Source: Oscillospiraceae bacterium MB24-C1
Lineage (GTDB): Bacteria; Bacillota; Clostridia; Oscillospirales; Ruminococcaceae
Length of the DNA: 64,000 nucleotides
Direction: 5' to 3'
NCBI GenBank assembly: GCA_030913685.1
Contig: CP133187.1
Span: 1,513,501 to 1,577,500 of the forward strand
Shown here piece by piece: positions 50,834 through 60,978 of the stretch (position 1 is its first letter; the number at the start of each line of letters is the position of its first letter). Position numbers and translations under genes: made by a program. Under the pieces are notes generated by a model. It worked only from the letters and a program-made list of their open reading frames with translations. It did not search any database and was not told the DNA's origin.

Positions 50834-53449
50834 ATGCCCTTTTTACAGATTTTTTTCTGGGCGATGCCCATTGTTGCCACGGCTAGTCATATGCTGCTGC
50901 TGGTTATCTTCTTAACTTCCAAACGTGACAAGGCCATGCAATATTATACCTTTTTTCTGGCGTCTTTGGCAGTCTGGTCAGGTGCAGCTGTCTTGATGCG
51001 ACTTGAGCTTTGGCCCGGTGTTTTATTCTGGATACGCGCCTTGCACTTCGGAACGCTGTTATCGTCTCTTTTTGCGTACTATCTGGTGGATTACTATACC
51101 GCTTCCCCCTCACGAATTGCCAATATGTTCTGGAATGCCGCCGTGGCTTTCATGCTAATTACAAACTGTTTGGGGTTGTTGATAAGCCAAGCTCATATTA
51201 TTAAACTACCCTCTATCAACGGTCATCCGTATTATGCTTTATCCTATACGCTGGGGCCAATGGCTGGCTGGGTGGTTTTAATCTCGGGTGCTCTGGCTGT
51301 CTGCATTTTTTACAAGGCTTTTTATTATCGCATGCAACAGGGCGTGCAGTCGGCTCCTATTCGATGGCTGGTGATCGCAATTGGCATAGGCTATGTAGGC
51401 GCCTTCAGCAATATTTTTCTGGAATTTGGGCAGTACCCCTTTGATATACTTTGCTGCACTACATCGGCCTTTATAATCTTTTTTGCTATTTTTAAAAACC
51501 GTACAGCCGAGATGCGCTTTATGGTGGTACGAGGGATTACTTTTTCAGCCCTCTTTCTTTTGGCGGCCACTCTTTATACAGGCCTGTTATGGCTATTGAA
51601 AAAAGGTTTGTCCGCTTACCAAGCCCCCTCTTATCTCTTTGTATCTCTCTCCGCTCTAATTGCGGCAGCGCTGTTTCAGCCGGTGATTATTTTTATTCGC
51701 TCGTTGGTGGATCGGTTGTTTTATCAGTTAGCTTTTCAGCGTGGTAACACTCTTCGTGCCTTTACCTTTAGCAATGTAAGCGGCCTGAACCTATCAGATC
51801 TTTCGATGCAATTGCTCGAGGCCGCAGAAAAAGCAATGACCGCCAAACACGCTTGCCTTCTGTTCCCAGATTATGAAACAGGAATCTACCGACCTTTTTC
51901 TTCCACCATGCCATTAACAACCAAGGACATAGAAATCAGTGCGCACAGCCCAATAATACACTGGGTAAACCAAAATAGTGACTGCCTGGATATTAACACC
52001 TTCCACTGCGCACCTGCATTTAGAGCCCTTTGGGAAAAGGAAAGACAGGCCCTTGGTCATTGGGACATTCAGGTTGCAGTGCCCATAAAATGCCGGGGCG
52101 TGCTAATTGGCCTGATTTTGCTTACTTCGAAACAGGATAACGCCGCTTATACTGTGGAAGATTTCCACCTGCTTAAAGATTTTGGTGCTTCGACCGCGGC
52201 AGCTATCGATAATGCTTATAATAACCGCTGTGCTCAACCGCGAGCTACTACAGACGATCTAACCGGACTTTATAATACGCGCTATCTTTATCAATATCTG
52301 CCCACAGTTGTGACGCGCAAAAGCGGTAAGCCCGTGTCTGTTATTATTATTGATGTTGATTTTTTTCGGGTCTATAACGATCTTTATGGCCACTTGGAGG
52401 GCGATAAAGCCCTACGTAGAATCGCGGCTTTGATTAAGACGACTATCGGGCAGCGCGGAATTTGCACACGTTATGGGGGCGAGGAATTTACCGTTGTGTT
52501 ACCCGATTATAATTCGGCAAGCGCTTTTAAAATCGCCGAAAAAATCCGCACCAAGGTACAGCAAATGTTTTTTGGCACTTCACAGCATGATCGGCGTTTT
52601 CTTTCAGTCAGCATCGGTATGTGCACCTATCCAACGGCTGCGCCAAGCCAGGAAGAACTGATGATGCGTGCTGATTTAGCACTGTTTTCCGCTAAAAATT
52701 CTGGGAAAAACAAGACGGTGGTTTATAGCTCGAAGCTTTCTGCCAAGGAAAAAAAGAGTCTTAAAGATTTTAGCGATGCTACCCCCGATGCCTTAATTGC
52801 ATCATTAAATATGCACAGCGGCTCCACCGGCCCAGCGTATACCGCAACGCTTTACGCGCTGACTGCTGCCATCGACACCAAGGATCGGTTTACTTTCAGT
52901 CATTCGCAAAACGTAGCGCGCTTTGCTTCGGCACTGGCGACAAAACTGGGTATGGATCCGATGCATGTATCGGTTATTACCGAAGCGGGTCTGTTACACG
53001 ATATTGGTAAAATTGGCATTCCGGAACAAATCTTAGCTAAGCCCGAACCGCTAACGAAGCAGGAATATGCCATTATGCAGCAACATGTGGATATGTCTAT
53101 TGCGATTGTCAAACATTTACCCTCGCTTAATTACGTGGTGCCTGCCATTATGGCTCATCACGAGCGCTGGGACGGCCAGGGCTATCCGCGCGGGTTAAAA
53201 GGGGATCAGATTCCTATTTCTGCCCGCTGTTTAGCAATCGCTGACTGCTTTGACGCCATTATCTCAAAACGGCCCTATAAAGATGCGCTACCGGTGGAAA
53301 TGGCACTCAAGGAAATTGAGGCCTGCGCCGGAACCCATTTTGATCCTCAAATTGCCGCGACCTTTGTGGCTCTCGTGCGCAGCGGTGAACTCAATGTTTC
53401 AGAGAATAACAACTTGCCGCCCATCGTACTCAGACCCGGCGCAGTGTAA
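50834..53449 (+). CDS. membrane sensor with GAF, GGDEF and HD-GYP domains
   Basis: 871 residues. Seven or eight N-terminal membrane segments (about 1-290), a GAF-like domain (about 310-470), a GGDEF domain (about 475-640) with active-type motif RYGGEEF, and an HD-GYP domain (about 670-855) with HDIGKIGIPEQIL and HHERWDGQGYPRGL. So it holds both a diguanylate cyclase and a c-di-GMP phosphodiesterase signature. No RxxD inhibitory site stands at the usual place before GGEEF. The HD-GYP motif is complete, so both activities are possible. Signal unknown. GAGGTGAT precedes the ATG. Single gene. Confidence 0.93.
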   Translation: MPFLQIFFWAMPIVATASHMLLLVIFLTSKRDKAMQYYTFFLASLAVWSGAAVLMRLELWPGVLFWIRALHFGTLLSSLFAYYLVDYYTASPSRIANMFWNAAVAFMLITNCLGLLISQAHIIKLPSINGHPYYALSYTLGPMAGWVVLISGALAVCIFYKAFYYRMQQGVQSAPIRWLVIAIGIGYVGAFSNIFLEFGQYPFDILCCTTSAFIIFFAIFKNRTAEMRFMVVRGITFSALFLLAATLYTGLLWLLKKGLSAYQAPSYLFVSLSALIAAALFQPVIIFIRSLVDRLFYQLAFQRGNTLRAFTFSNVSGLNLSDLSMQLLEAAEKAMTAKHACLLFPDYETGIYRPFSSTMPLTTKDIEISAHSPIIHWVNQNSDCLDINTFHCAPAFRALWEKERQALGHWDIQVAVPIKCRGVLIGLILLTSKQDNAAYTVEDFHLLKDFGASTAAAIDNAYNNRCAQPRATTDDLTGLYNTRYLYQYLPTVVTRKSGKPVSVIIIDVDFFRVYNDLYGHLEGDKALRRIAALIKTTIGQRGICTRYGGEEFTVVLPDYNSASAFKIAEKIRTKVQQMFFGTSQHDRRFLSVSIGMCTYPTAAPSQEELMMRADLALFSAKNSGKNKTVVYSSKLSAKEKKSLKDFSDATPDALIASLNMHSGSTGPAYTATLYALTAAIDTKDRFTFSHSQNVARFASALATKLGMDPMHVSVITEAGLLHDIGKIGIPEQILAKPEPLTKQEYAIMQQHVDMSIAIVKHLPSLNYVVPAIMAHHERWDGQGYPRGLKGDQIPISARCLAIADCFDAIISKRPYKDALPVEMALKEIEACAGTHFDPQIAATFVALVRSGELNVSENNNLPPIVLRPGAV

Positions 53450-53517
53450 TAGTGTGCCGCTGAGTGAGTCGGTTTTGCTTTTTTGGCTGCTAGATTAAAT
53501 TTCCTTATCGCATAAGA

Positions 53518-53550
53518 GGGGGTGCTGCGGATATTATCCGCAGCACCCCC
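53518..53550. terminator. terminator between the convergent c-di-GMP gene and fba
   Basis: Perfect 15-bp stem (53518-53532 with 53536-53550) and 3-nt loop; T run is poor on the plus strand. Confidence 0.85.
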
Positions 53551-53576
53551 TGAGTAATTTACCATATTTGTATTTT

Positions 53577-54512
<936 letters not shown>

Positions 54513-54523
54513 AATTACCTCTC

Positions 54524-55051
54524 CTAACGCATATTTTTTATTTTTAAAATTCCTATCTGTGTTTTACTGTCTAAAATTTCGTCATCTATAACCATGCGCA
54601 CTGCCTCATCAAAATCAACATGCTCAACTGAGAGAATTTCGTCCTCATCCAGCTGTTGCTGTACGGGGGTTAGCCCCTCTGCATAGTATAGGTGCACCAT
54701 TTCTACGTCGTAGGCCGCGGCGGGGTACACCCGGCCCAGAAGCGTTAATTTTTCTGCTTTATAGCCTGTTTCTTCCTGCAATTCACGCATTGCGCATTGC
54801 AGTGGTGTTTCACCGGGGTCAATCTTACCGGCAGGCAACTCAAGTAGTTCCTGCCCAACAGGGTACCGATATTGCCGAACCATCAAGAGCTTCCCTTGCT
54901 CATCAAATGCCACTATACCTGCGGCTCCTTGATGATCGATAACCTCGCGCACCGCCTCCCGCCCATTTTCAAGCAAGATACGATCGACACGCAGGCTTAA
55001 AATTCGCCCGTCATAAATTCTTTGACTGCTCAGCTGTTTTTCTTCCGCCAT
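54524..55051 (-). CDS. Nudix hydrolase, ADP-ribose pyrophosphatase type
   Basis: 175 residues with the full Nudix box G-x5-E-x7-REUXEEXGU as GKIDPGETPLQCAMRELQEETGY near 76-98, and the upstream LLMVRQYRYPVGQELLELPAG typical of ADP-ribose pyrophosphatases (NudF). Hydrolyses ADP-ribose to AMP and ribose 5-phosphate. First gene of the operon with fba; GGGGGCC before the ATG. Confidence 0.93.
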   Translation of the reverse strand: MAEEKQLSSQRIYDGRILSLRVDRILLENGREAVREVIDHQGAAGIVAFDEQGKLLMVRQYRYPVGQELLELPAGKIDPGETPLQCAMRELQEETGYKAEKLTLLGRVYPAAAYDVEMVHLYYAEGLTPVQQQLDEDEILSVEHVDFDEAVRMVIDDEILDSKTQIGILKIKNMR

Positions 55052-55078
55052 GGCTCGGCCCCCTTTTATATTACCCCT

Positions 55079-55107
55079 ATTCTACCGTTTTCTTAAATAA
55101 AAATCAA
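55079..55107 (-). promoter_or_regulatory. promoter for the Nudix-fba operon
   Basis: TTGATT (55102-55107), 17-bp spacer, TAGAAT (55079-55084). Confidence 0.68.
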
Positions 55108-55113
55108 TTGATC

Positions 55114-55143
55114 TTGGCATTCTATGACTTTTTCGTTTATAAT
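55114..55143 (+). promoter_or_regulatory. promoter for the reductase-SDR operon
   Basis: TTGGCA (55114-55119), 18-bp spacer, TATAAT (55138-55143); divergent with the Nudix promoter. Confidence 0.68.
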
Positions 55144-55173
55144 AGAATAAAGAAGTTGAAAGAGGTGCAAACA

Positions 55174-56040
55174 ATGCTGGATACAGCAATTATCGGTTAT
55201 GGTCCGGCGGGAATCTCCGCCGCACTTTATCTTCGCCGCGCAAACAAGACCGTGGTGCTTATCGGCAAGGACGCCGGGGCGCTTCAAAAAGCCGAAAAAA
55301 TCGAAAACTATTTTGGACTTTCCGTACCGATAGCCGGCTCTGACTTGGCCGCTATCGGCATTGATCAGGCAAAAGCGCTGGGCGCTGATATTATCAGCGA
55401 CGAGGTGCTTGATCTCTCATGGGATGGCTCTTTTAACATAACCTGTAAAAACAGCCAATATCAAGCTTCTTCGGTCATTTTGGCGACCGGGTCGGCGCGA
55501 AAAACGTTGCCAATTACGGGGCTGGCAGACCATGAGGGACGCGGCATCAGCTACTGCGCTGTCTGTGACGCGTTTTTTTATCGCGGTAAGACTGTCGGCG
55601 TACTGGGCGACGGGAGCTATGCGCTGCATGAAGTCAACAGCCTGCTTCCTGTAGTGGAGAAGGTCGTGCTTCTGACTAATGGCGCCGCAATCCCCGACGA
55701 GTTACCTGAAAATGTTACTGCAATTACCGATCCTGTCACGGAGATTTTTGGCGAGTCGGCTGTGGAGGGCGTTAAGCTTAAAAATGGTGAAGTACAGGAA
55801 CTTTCCGGAGTGTTTATTGCGCTGGGCAGCGCCACCGCGGGGGATTTTGCCCGCAAGATCGGTGCTGAGCTTAAAGATGGTCGCATCGTTACCGACAGCG
55901 AGATGCAGACCGCGGTGCCAGGCCTTTTTGCCGCCGGCGACTGCATCGGTGGCCTGATGCAAGTGGCTACCGCTGTCTCTGAAGGGGCGCAGGCTGCTAT
56001 GAGTGCGCTGAAGTTTTTACGTGAAAGGGCCAAAGGATAA
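55174..56040 (+). CDS. thioredoxin reductase-like FAD/NAD(P) oxidoreductase
   Basis: 288 residues from the ATG at 55174 (GAGGTG upstream). FAD loop GYGPAGISAALYLRR near 8-22, redox pair CAVC in ISYCAVCDAFFY near 129-135, NAD(P) loop GVLGDGSYALHEV, and the C-terminal AAGDCIGGLMQVATAVSEG FAD motif. Short for TrxB (about 310) and with a shortened NAD(P) domain; the GDGSYALHE loop differs from the GGGxSA pattern, so it may be a ferredoxin- or NADH-linked relative rather than classical TrxB. Stop overlaps the SDR start. Confidence 0.88.
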   Translation: MLDTAIIGYGPAGISAALYLRRANKTVVLIGKDAGALQKAEKIENYFGLSVPIAGSDLAAIGIDQAKALGADIISDEVLDLSWDGSFNITCKNSQYQASSVILATGSARKTLPITGLADHEGRGISYCAVCDAFFYRGKTVGVLGDGSYALHEVNSLLPVVEKVVLLTNGAAIPDELPENVTAITDPVTEIFGESAVEGVKLKNGEVQELSGVFIALGSATAGDFARKIGAELKDGRIVTDSEMQTAVPGLFAAGDCIGGLMQVATAVSEGAQAAMSALKFLRERAKG

Positions 56041-56762
56041 TGAATCCAACTGTTTTAATCACTGGTGGTTCGCGTGGAATAGGCGCTCAGACAGTCAAGA
56101 CTTTTTACCACAACGGTTATAACGTTGCATTTTGCTATCATAATGCCGAACATGCAGCGCACCAGCTCAGCACGTCACTGCCTGGTGTTATGCCCATTAA
56201 GGCTAATCTAGCCGATGCTCACCAGATTGAAGCAATGGTGCAGCAGGTGCTTTGCGCTTTTGGGCACGTCGACGTATTGGTTTTGAACGCAGGCATTTCT
56301 CTGCAAAAGTTGCTGCCTGACACTACCTGTGAAGAGTGGGATGATCTTTTTGCGATCAACCTGCGTGCCATGTTTTTGTGTTGCCGGGCAATATTGCCTG
56401 CCATGATTGCTAAAAAGTCAGGTTCAATTGTCACAGTGTCTTCCATTTGGGGCCAATCCGGTGCTTCCTGCGAGGTCGCCTATTCCGCAAGTAAAGCTGG
56501 GGTTATCGGTTTTACCAAGGCGCTAGCCAAGGAAGTTGGACCTTCAAATATTCGGGTCAACTGTGTGGCGCCTGGCGTTATAGATACTGATATGAATGCA
56601 GCACTGTCTTTAGAAGATATTTCCTGCCTAAGAGAGGAAACCCCTCTAGGGTGTATTGGTACCGCTGAACAGGTGGCGCAGGCCATTTTCGCTCTCGCCT
56701 CGCCAAGTGCCGCTTTTATCACCGGACAAGTACTGGGGGTTAACGGCGGTTTGGTTATATAA
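56040..56762 (+). CDS. short-chain dehydrogenase/reductase (FabG-like)
   Basis: 240 residues. Cofactor loop TGGSRGIG near 8-15, NAGIS near 83-87, catalytic serine in VSSIWGQ and YxxxK as YSASK, and end VLGVNGGLVI. Family length and motifs match 3-oxoacyl-ACP reductases and related SDRs; without fatty-acid genes around, substrate is open. Its ATG overlaps the reductase stop (TAATG). Confidence 0.9.
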   Translation: MNPTVLITGGSRGIGAQTVKTFYHNGYNVAFCYHNAEHAAHQLSTSLPGVMPIKANLADAHQIEAMVQQVLCAFGHVDVLVLNAGISLQKLLPDTTCEEWDDLFAINLRAMFLCCRAILPAMIAKKSGSIVTVSSIWGQSGASCEVAYSASKAGVIGFTKALAKEVGPSNIRVNCVAPGVIDTDMNAALSLEDISCLREETPLGCIGTAEQVAQAIFALASPSAAFITGQVLGVNGGLVI

Positions 56763-56837
56763 CAGCATAAGTATTTTGATCAATACTTACCTAATATTAA
56801 AAAGAAACTTATTTTAATAAACAAATTATCTTATAGT

Positions 56838-56880
56838 AAAAGGGCAGCTTCGGAGTATACTCCGAAGCTGCCCTTTCTTT
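56838..56880 (+). terminator. terminator after the SDR gene
   Basis: Perfect stem of about 19 bp centred at 56857 (arms within 56838-56875) followed by CTTTT; the arms meet as a palindrome, so the loop is very small. Confidence 0.88.
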
Positions 56881-56903
56881 TGAGAGATTCCCTACACAGA
56901 AGC

Positions 56904-57195
56904 TTATGATGCAAGCATCATGGCACCCATAAACGCCCCCGAGCAAGCATAAAATACTACATAGATAATAATGCTGGCATAGTCCACTTAATAAGTGAAC
57001 TTGCTTTTTTAGGGGTAGTTCCCTTCATGGTGAAATATAAAATAATACCAACAAGCGGAATCAAGAAGGCCAGGATATTTAAGCTGATACTCGGCTTATC
57101 CTCGGGGTTCAAGCCATCATCGGTTGTTGCTACCCCGCAGTAAATACAAACTACTGCCTTTCATCAATTTCCTTGCGACAATTTTTGTAAAACAT
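56904..57195 (-). pseudogene. frameshifted zinc-ribbon/membrane protein gene
   Basis: GGAGG stands 7 bases before an ATG at 57195. Read with two single-base deletions repaired, the 292 bases become a 294-base ORF of 97 codons: an N-terminal zinc-ribbon remnant (MFYKNCRKEIDER then AVVCIYCGVA), a linker, and hydrophobic segments LNILAFLIPLVGIILYF and SIIIYVVFYACSGAFMG. The breaks are near 57159 and 56967. The first CxxC is also damaged (tyrosine where cysteine is usual). The intact family joins a zinc ribbon to two membrane helices. Could be sequencing error, but the lost cysteine argues for real decay. Confidence 0.7.
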
Positions 57196-57282
57196 CTCAG
57201 ATCCTCCAATGTCAATTTACCAAAAGGTCTACAAAAGCTATCTTTTGTCTAACACGCAGTTTTTCTAGCAAAATATACTGCT

Positions 57283-57310
57283 ATTATATAATTTTTGGTA
57301 TGATTTGCAA
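57283..57310 (-). promoter_or_regulatory. promoter facing the pseudogene
   Basis: TTGCAA (57305-57310), 16-bp spacer, TATAAT (57283-57288), just past the ribosomal operon terminator. Confidence 0.6.
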
Positions 57311-57344
57311 ATATCAAGAGAACATTTATTCCGCTTTTGTCATT

Positions 57345-57377
57345 AAAAAAACCGTACTGAAAAACAGCACGGTTTTT
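57345..57377 (-). terminator. terminator of the spc-alpha ribosomal operon
   Basis: 13-bp stem with one mismatch (57365-57377 with 57347-57359) followed by T7 on the minus strand, 11 bases after rplQ. Confidence 0.92.
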
Positions 57378-57387
57378 ATCGGTATAA

Positions 57388-57729
57388 TTACACCAATTCA
57401 ATAATCGCCATTTCGGCCGCGTCACCGCGACGGGGGCCGGTACGGATAATACGGCAGTAGCCACCGTTGGTATCCTTGTACTTGGGAGCGATATCATCAA
57501 TGACCTTCTTTGCCACCGTTTCTTTAGTGATAAAGGAGAACACCTGACGCTTGGAATGGAGATCGCCACGCTTTGCAGTGGTAACAATCTTTTCCGCTGC
57601 GGCGCGAACCTCCTTGGCACGGGTAACGGTGGTCTCAATGCGACCGTTCTCCATCAGATAGGTCACCATTGCCCGCAGCATCGCCATGCGGTGAGCGCTG
57701 GTTCTGCCGAGTTTTCTTGTGCCTGGCAT
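57388..57729 (-). CDS. rplQ: 50S ribosomal protein L17
   Basis: 113 residues beginning [25 protein letters not shown], the L17 signature, and ending [17 protein letters not shown]. Sits around the polypeptide exit on the large subunit. AAGGAGTG precedes the ATG. Last gene of the operon, 76 bases behind rpoA. Confidence 0.98.
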   Translation of the reverse strand: MPGTRKLGRTSAHRMAMLRAMVTYLMENGRIETTVTRAKEVRAAAEKIVTTAKRGDLHSKRQVFSFITKETVAKKVIDDIAPKYKDTNGGYCRIIRTGPRRGDAAEMAIIELV

Positions 57730-57805
57730 AGTTTATTCACTCCTTGCTATAAGGTTGTTTTTACATGAGGCAATAATTGCCGCCGTAAAGAAAAGCGGCT
57801 CGCTG

Positions 57806-58762
57806 TTATTCCTCTTCCCTGCTCAAGTCAAAGCCCAAAGACTGAAGCTTGGCGATGACTTCTTCAAGGGATTTCTTACCGAGGTTTCTGACCTTCATCA
57901 TTTCCTCGGGGGATTTGTTGACCAAATCGCCTACGGTGTTGACCCCTGCGCGTTTGAGGCAGTTGAATGCACGCACCGACAGGTCAAGCTCTTCAATTGT
58001 CATCTCAAGTGCCTTTTCCTTGCCCGAATCTTCCTTCTTTTCAAGGATTTCGGTCGAGAAGGTCTCATCAGAAAGATCCACAAAGTGGTTGAGTTGTCGA
58101 TTGAGGATCTTGGCCGCCAGACTGACCCCTTCCTTCGCGGAAATGGTGCCGTCCGTCCACACCTCTATAGTGAGTTTGTCATAGTCGGTGATCTGCTCGA
58201 CGCGGGTGTTTTCAACCGTGTAGTTCACCTTGAGCACCGGCGTGTAAATGCTGTCTACCGCAATGGTGCCAATAGGCGCTTTTTCCAGCTCGGTGACCTT
58301 ATTGCGGTCAGCCGGGACATACCCCTGGCCCTTTTGCAGCACAATTTCCATGGACAAGCGTCCGCCTTCGCTGATAGAAGCGATGTGCATATCGGGATCG
58401 AGAATCTCAACGTCGGAATCACAAATAATGCTTCCGGCCGTAACCTCACACTCGCCCTCTGCGTCGATGCGAACCGTCTTGGGGCCGTCGCAATAGAGCT
58501 TTGCAGTCAGCCCCTTGATGTTGAGGATAATCTCGGTAACATCCTCTTTAACACCCTCTACCGTAGAAAACTCATGCTGTATGCCGTCAATTTTCACCGA
58601 AATTACAGCTACGCCGGGAAGCGAGGAGAGAAGCACACGTCTTAAGCTGTTGCCCAACGTGGTTCCGAAACCGCGATCCAGCGGTTCAGCGACAAACTTT
58701 CCGTAACGGCCATCATTAGATATTTGTGCGGTTTCAACCTTGGGCTCAATAATTTTAACCAT
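57806..58762 (-). CDS. rpoA: DNA-directed RNA polymerase alpha subunit
   Basis: 318 residues: N-terminal assembly domain ([30 protein letters not shown]) and C-terminal DNA- and activator-binding domain (from about 240: [35 protein letters not shown]). Scaffold for RNA polymerase assembly. GGGAGGG precedes the ATG. Between rpsD and rplQ in the usual Firmicute order. Confidence 0.98.
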   Translation of the reverse strand: MVKIIEPKVETAQISNDGRYGKFVAEPLDRGFGTTLGNSLRRVLLSSLPGVAVISVKIDGIQHEFSTVEGVKEDVTEIILNIKGLTAKLYCDGPKTVRIDAEGECEVTAGSIICDSDVEILDPDMHIASISEGGRLSMEIVLQKGQGYVPADRNKVTELEKAPIGTIAVDSIYTPVLKVNYTVENTRVEQITDYDKLTIEVWTDGTISAKEGVSLAAKILNRQLNHFVDLSDETFSTEILEKKEDSGKEKALEMTIEELDLSVRAFNCLKRAGVNTVGDLVNKSPEEMMKVRNLGKKSLEEVIAKLQSLGFDLSREEE

Positions 58763-58829
58763 AATAACCCTCCCTTTCGAGCGGCATCATGCCGCCTCTG
58801 TCGTTCCCCTGCTGATTGACAAAAAGGGA

Positions 58830-59429
58830 TTACTTAGAGTAAAGCTCGACGATGAGATGTTCAGAAACCTCATAATCAATCTCTTCACGATCGGGCAGCG
58901 AAACAATGGTGCCGGAGAAGTTCGCGGCATCCTTGCTCAGCCACTTGGGAACCAGCCACTTGGCGTTGTTCTCAAGGATATCCTTGAACTTGACCGAAGA
59001 ACGGCTCTTTTCACGGATAGCAATAACCTCGCCAGGCTTAACAAGATACGAGGGGATATCCACCTTCGCACCGTTGACCGAAAAATGGCCGTGGCCGATC
59101 AGCTGTCTGGCCTCGCGGCGGGTGTTGGCATAGCCAAGACGGAACACCACGTTATCCAGACGGCGCTCGAGCAGCTGCAGCAACACCTCACCGGTAATGC
59201 CACTGGACTTATTGGCCATCAGGTAATATCTATAGAACTGCTTCTCAAGCACACCGTAGATGAACTTGAGCTTCTGCTTCTCGTTGAGCTGCAGTGCATA
59301 TTCGCTCTGCTTCTTACGCATGTTCTGCTTCTGGTTGCGATGAGTCTCCTTGTGGATGCCCATGACAGCCGGAGCGATTTTGAGCGTCTTGCATCTCTTG
59401 AGAACAGGTTGCTTGTTAGTAGCCATCAA
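58830..59429 (-). CDS. rpsD: 30S ribosomal protein S4
   Basis: 199 residues with the S4 RNA-binding domain ([34 protein letters not shown]). Assembly initiator of the small subunit. The N-terminus begins [19 protein letters not shown] rather than the MARYTGP seen in most bacteria and lacks the zinc cysteines, like the second, non-zinc form known in Clostridia. In B. subtilis rpsD lies outside this operon; here it keeps the alpha-operon place. GGAGG before the ATG. Confidence 0.96.
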   Translation of the reverse strand: MMATNKQPVLKRCKTLKIAPAVMGIHKETHRNQKQNMRKKQSEYALQLNEKQKLKFIYGVLEKQFYRYYLMANKSSGITGEVLLQLLERRLDNVVFRLGYANTRREARQLIGHGHFSVNGAKVDIPSYLVKPGEVIAIREKSRSSVKFKDILENNAKWLVPKWLSKDAANFSGTIVSLPDREEIDYEVSEHLIVELYSK

Positions 59430-59452
59430 TCAATTCCTCCTTTATTCGATGA

Positions 59453-59857
59453 TTAGACGCGTCTTCTCTTGGGAGGGCGGCATCCGTTATGGGGGATCGG
59501 GGTAACGTCCTTGATCAGGCTGACTTCAAGTCCTGCTGCCTGAAGCGCGCGGATAGCAGCCTCACGACCCGAACCGGGGCCCTTAACATAGACTTCAACA
59601 GTCTTCAAACCGTGCTCCATTGCAGCCTTTGCAGCGGTCTCCGCAGCAGTCTGCGCAGCAAACGGGGTAGATTTTCTCGAGCCTCTAAAGCCCAGGCCAC
59701 CTGAAGATGCCCACGACAGCGCATTACCCTGAGTATCGGTAATGGTGACGATGGTGTTGTTAAAGGTGGACTGGATGTGCGCTGCACCACGCTCAATATT
59801 CTTGCGCTCGCGGCGACGAGTACGGGTAACAGCGCCCTTTTTAGTCTGCTTTGCCAT
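59453..59857 (-). CDS. rpsK: 30S ribosomal protein S11
   Basis: 134 residues; central [26 protein letters not shown] and C-terminal [18 protein letters not shown] are the S11 marks. Part of the platform and mRNA exit path. GGAGGG stands before the ATG at 59857. Confidence 0.98.
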   Translation of the reverse strand: MAKQTKKGAVTRTRRRERKNIERGAAHIQSTFNNTIVTITDTQGNALSWASSGGLGFRGSRKSTPFAAQTAAETAAKAAMEHGLKTVEVYVKGPGSGREAAIRALQAAGLEVSLIKDVTPIPHNGCRPPKRRRV

Positions 59858-59874
59858 CTAAATGTGTCCCTCCC

Positions 59875-60243
59875 TTACTTCTTCTTGTTGGCAATGGTCC
59901 TCTTGGGACCCTTGCGGGTACGGGCATTGGTCTTGGAACGCTGTCCACGGACCGGTAGGCCCTTTCTGTGACGAACACCGCGATAGCATCCGATTTCAAC
60001 AAGACGCTTAATGTCCAGATGAACGCGGCCGCGAAGGTCGCCTTCTACCGTGAGGTTCTTATCGATATACTCACGCAGCGCAGCCTCGTCGGCTTCGGTG
60101 AGATCTTTAACGCGGGTGTCGGGATTGATTCCGGTTGCCTTGAGAATGTCGTTGGCGGTTTTACGACCGATACCAAAGATATAGGTCAGACCGATTTCAA
60201 CGCGTTTCTCGCGCGGCATGTCAATACCAGCTATACGAGCCAT
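59875..60243 (-). CDS. rpsM: 30S ribosomal protein S13
   Basis: 122 residues; opens [26 protein letters not shown] and ends with a basic tail [15 protein letters not shown]. Head protein contacting L5 and P-site tRNA. GGAGGT before the ATG. Confidence 0.98.
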   Translation of the reverse strand: MARIAGIDMPREKRVEIGLTYIFGIGRKTANDILKATGINPDTRVKDLTEADEAALREYIDKNLTVEGDLRGRVHLDIKRLVEIGCYRGVRHRKGLPVRGQRSKTNARTRKGPKRTIANKKK

Positions 60244-60276
60244 TCTTTGTACACCTCCATTGTTTTTCGGTTGGCG

Positions 60277-60390
60277 TTAGCCCTGACGCTGTTTGTGCTT
60301 GGGGTTTTCGCAGATCACCATAATGCGACCCTTGCGCTTGATAACCTTGCACTTTTCACACATGGGCTTAACGGAAGGTCTTACTTTCAT
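60277..60390 (-). CDS. rpmJ: 50S ribosomal protein L36
   Basis: 37 residues, below common ORF cut-offs. Begins [15 protein letters not shown] and ends [11 protein letters not shown]; the zinc set C11, C14, C27 and H32 is present, so this is the zinc-containing form. GGAGGTATTTATC precedes the ATG at 60390. Placed between infA and rpsM as in most Firmicutes. Confidence 0.97.
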   Translation of the reverse strand: MKVRPSVKPMCEKCKVIKRKGRIMVICENPKHKQRQG

Positions 60391-60488
60391 GATAAATACC
60401 TCCATTCTAGGGAGCAGCCTAAATTAAGAATTAGAATTACTTATGGGCGAGTTGCCGCTCAGAAACCGCCACACAAGATAAGATTACA

Positions 60489-60707
60489 CTATTTGGATCT
60501 CCAAGTAATCCGGCCTTTGGTAAGATCATAAGGAGAAATCTCCATCGTGACCTTGTCGCCGGGGAGGATCCGGATAAAGTTCATGCGCAGCTTGCCAGAA
60601 ATATGTGCGAGAAGCTTGTGCCCCCCCTGAATTTCTACAACAAACTGGGCATTGGGCAGGGCTTCTTTTACGATGCCCTCCACCTCAATGACGTCATCCT
60701 TTGCCAA
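60489..60707 (-). CDS. infA: translation initiation factor IF-1
   Basis: One OB-fold that occupies the A site during initiation. I use a TTG start at 60707, which gives [17 protein letters not shown] and exactly 72 residues, the normal IF-1 length, with AAGGAGG about 9 bases upstream. The ATG at 60713 is only about 3 bases from that Shine-Dalgarno and would add MT. Either way its start overlaps the end of the KOW protein gene, so translation is probably coupled. Confidence 0.95.
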   Translation of the reverse strand: MAKDDVIEVEGIVKEALPNAQFVVEIQGGHKLLAHISGKLRMNFIRILPGDKVTMEISPYDLTKGRITWRSK

Positions 60708-60978
60708 GGTCATTCCCCTCCTTGTCACAATTCGCGGCAAACGCGCGAAGTGCACACTTAAGCTTTCGGTCGGTCATCATGCAGTTGTCAGATAGTTTTG
60801 CTGTGGTTACGGCCAAATGCTTTCTTCGCTTGCGCTTTGGTCGCGCTAACGGTCGGCTTTTGCCATTTACAATCAGGGCAAAATCCCCTTCAACCGAGAG
60901 CACAGCAAACCATTGGTCAGCGTCGCGTCCCGCAAGGGCCTTTACCACCATGCCTGGGCACATATCAAGCCACCTCAT
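60694..60978 (-). CDS. KOW-domain RNA-binding protein (L14e-like)
   Basis: 94 residues, N-terminal KOW/SH3-like fold: [48 protein letters not shown]. Proteins of this kind are commonly encoded between map and infA in Firmicutes; a ribosome-associated role is presumed but not established. ATG at 60978 overlaps the map stop (ATGA), and its tail overlaps the infA start. Confidence 0.9.
   Translation of the reverse strand: MRWLDMCPGMVVKALAGRDADQWFAVLSVEGDFALIVNGKSRPLARPKRKRRKHLAVTTAKLSDNCMMTDRKLKCALRAFAANCDKEGNDLGKG

Noticed and set aside
57719-58645. 308-codon plus-strand frame opposite rpoA
   Set aside because: Shadow of rpoA with no ribosome binding site and no recognisable product.
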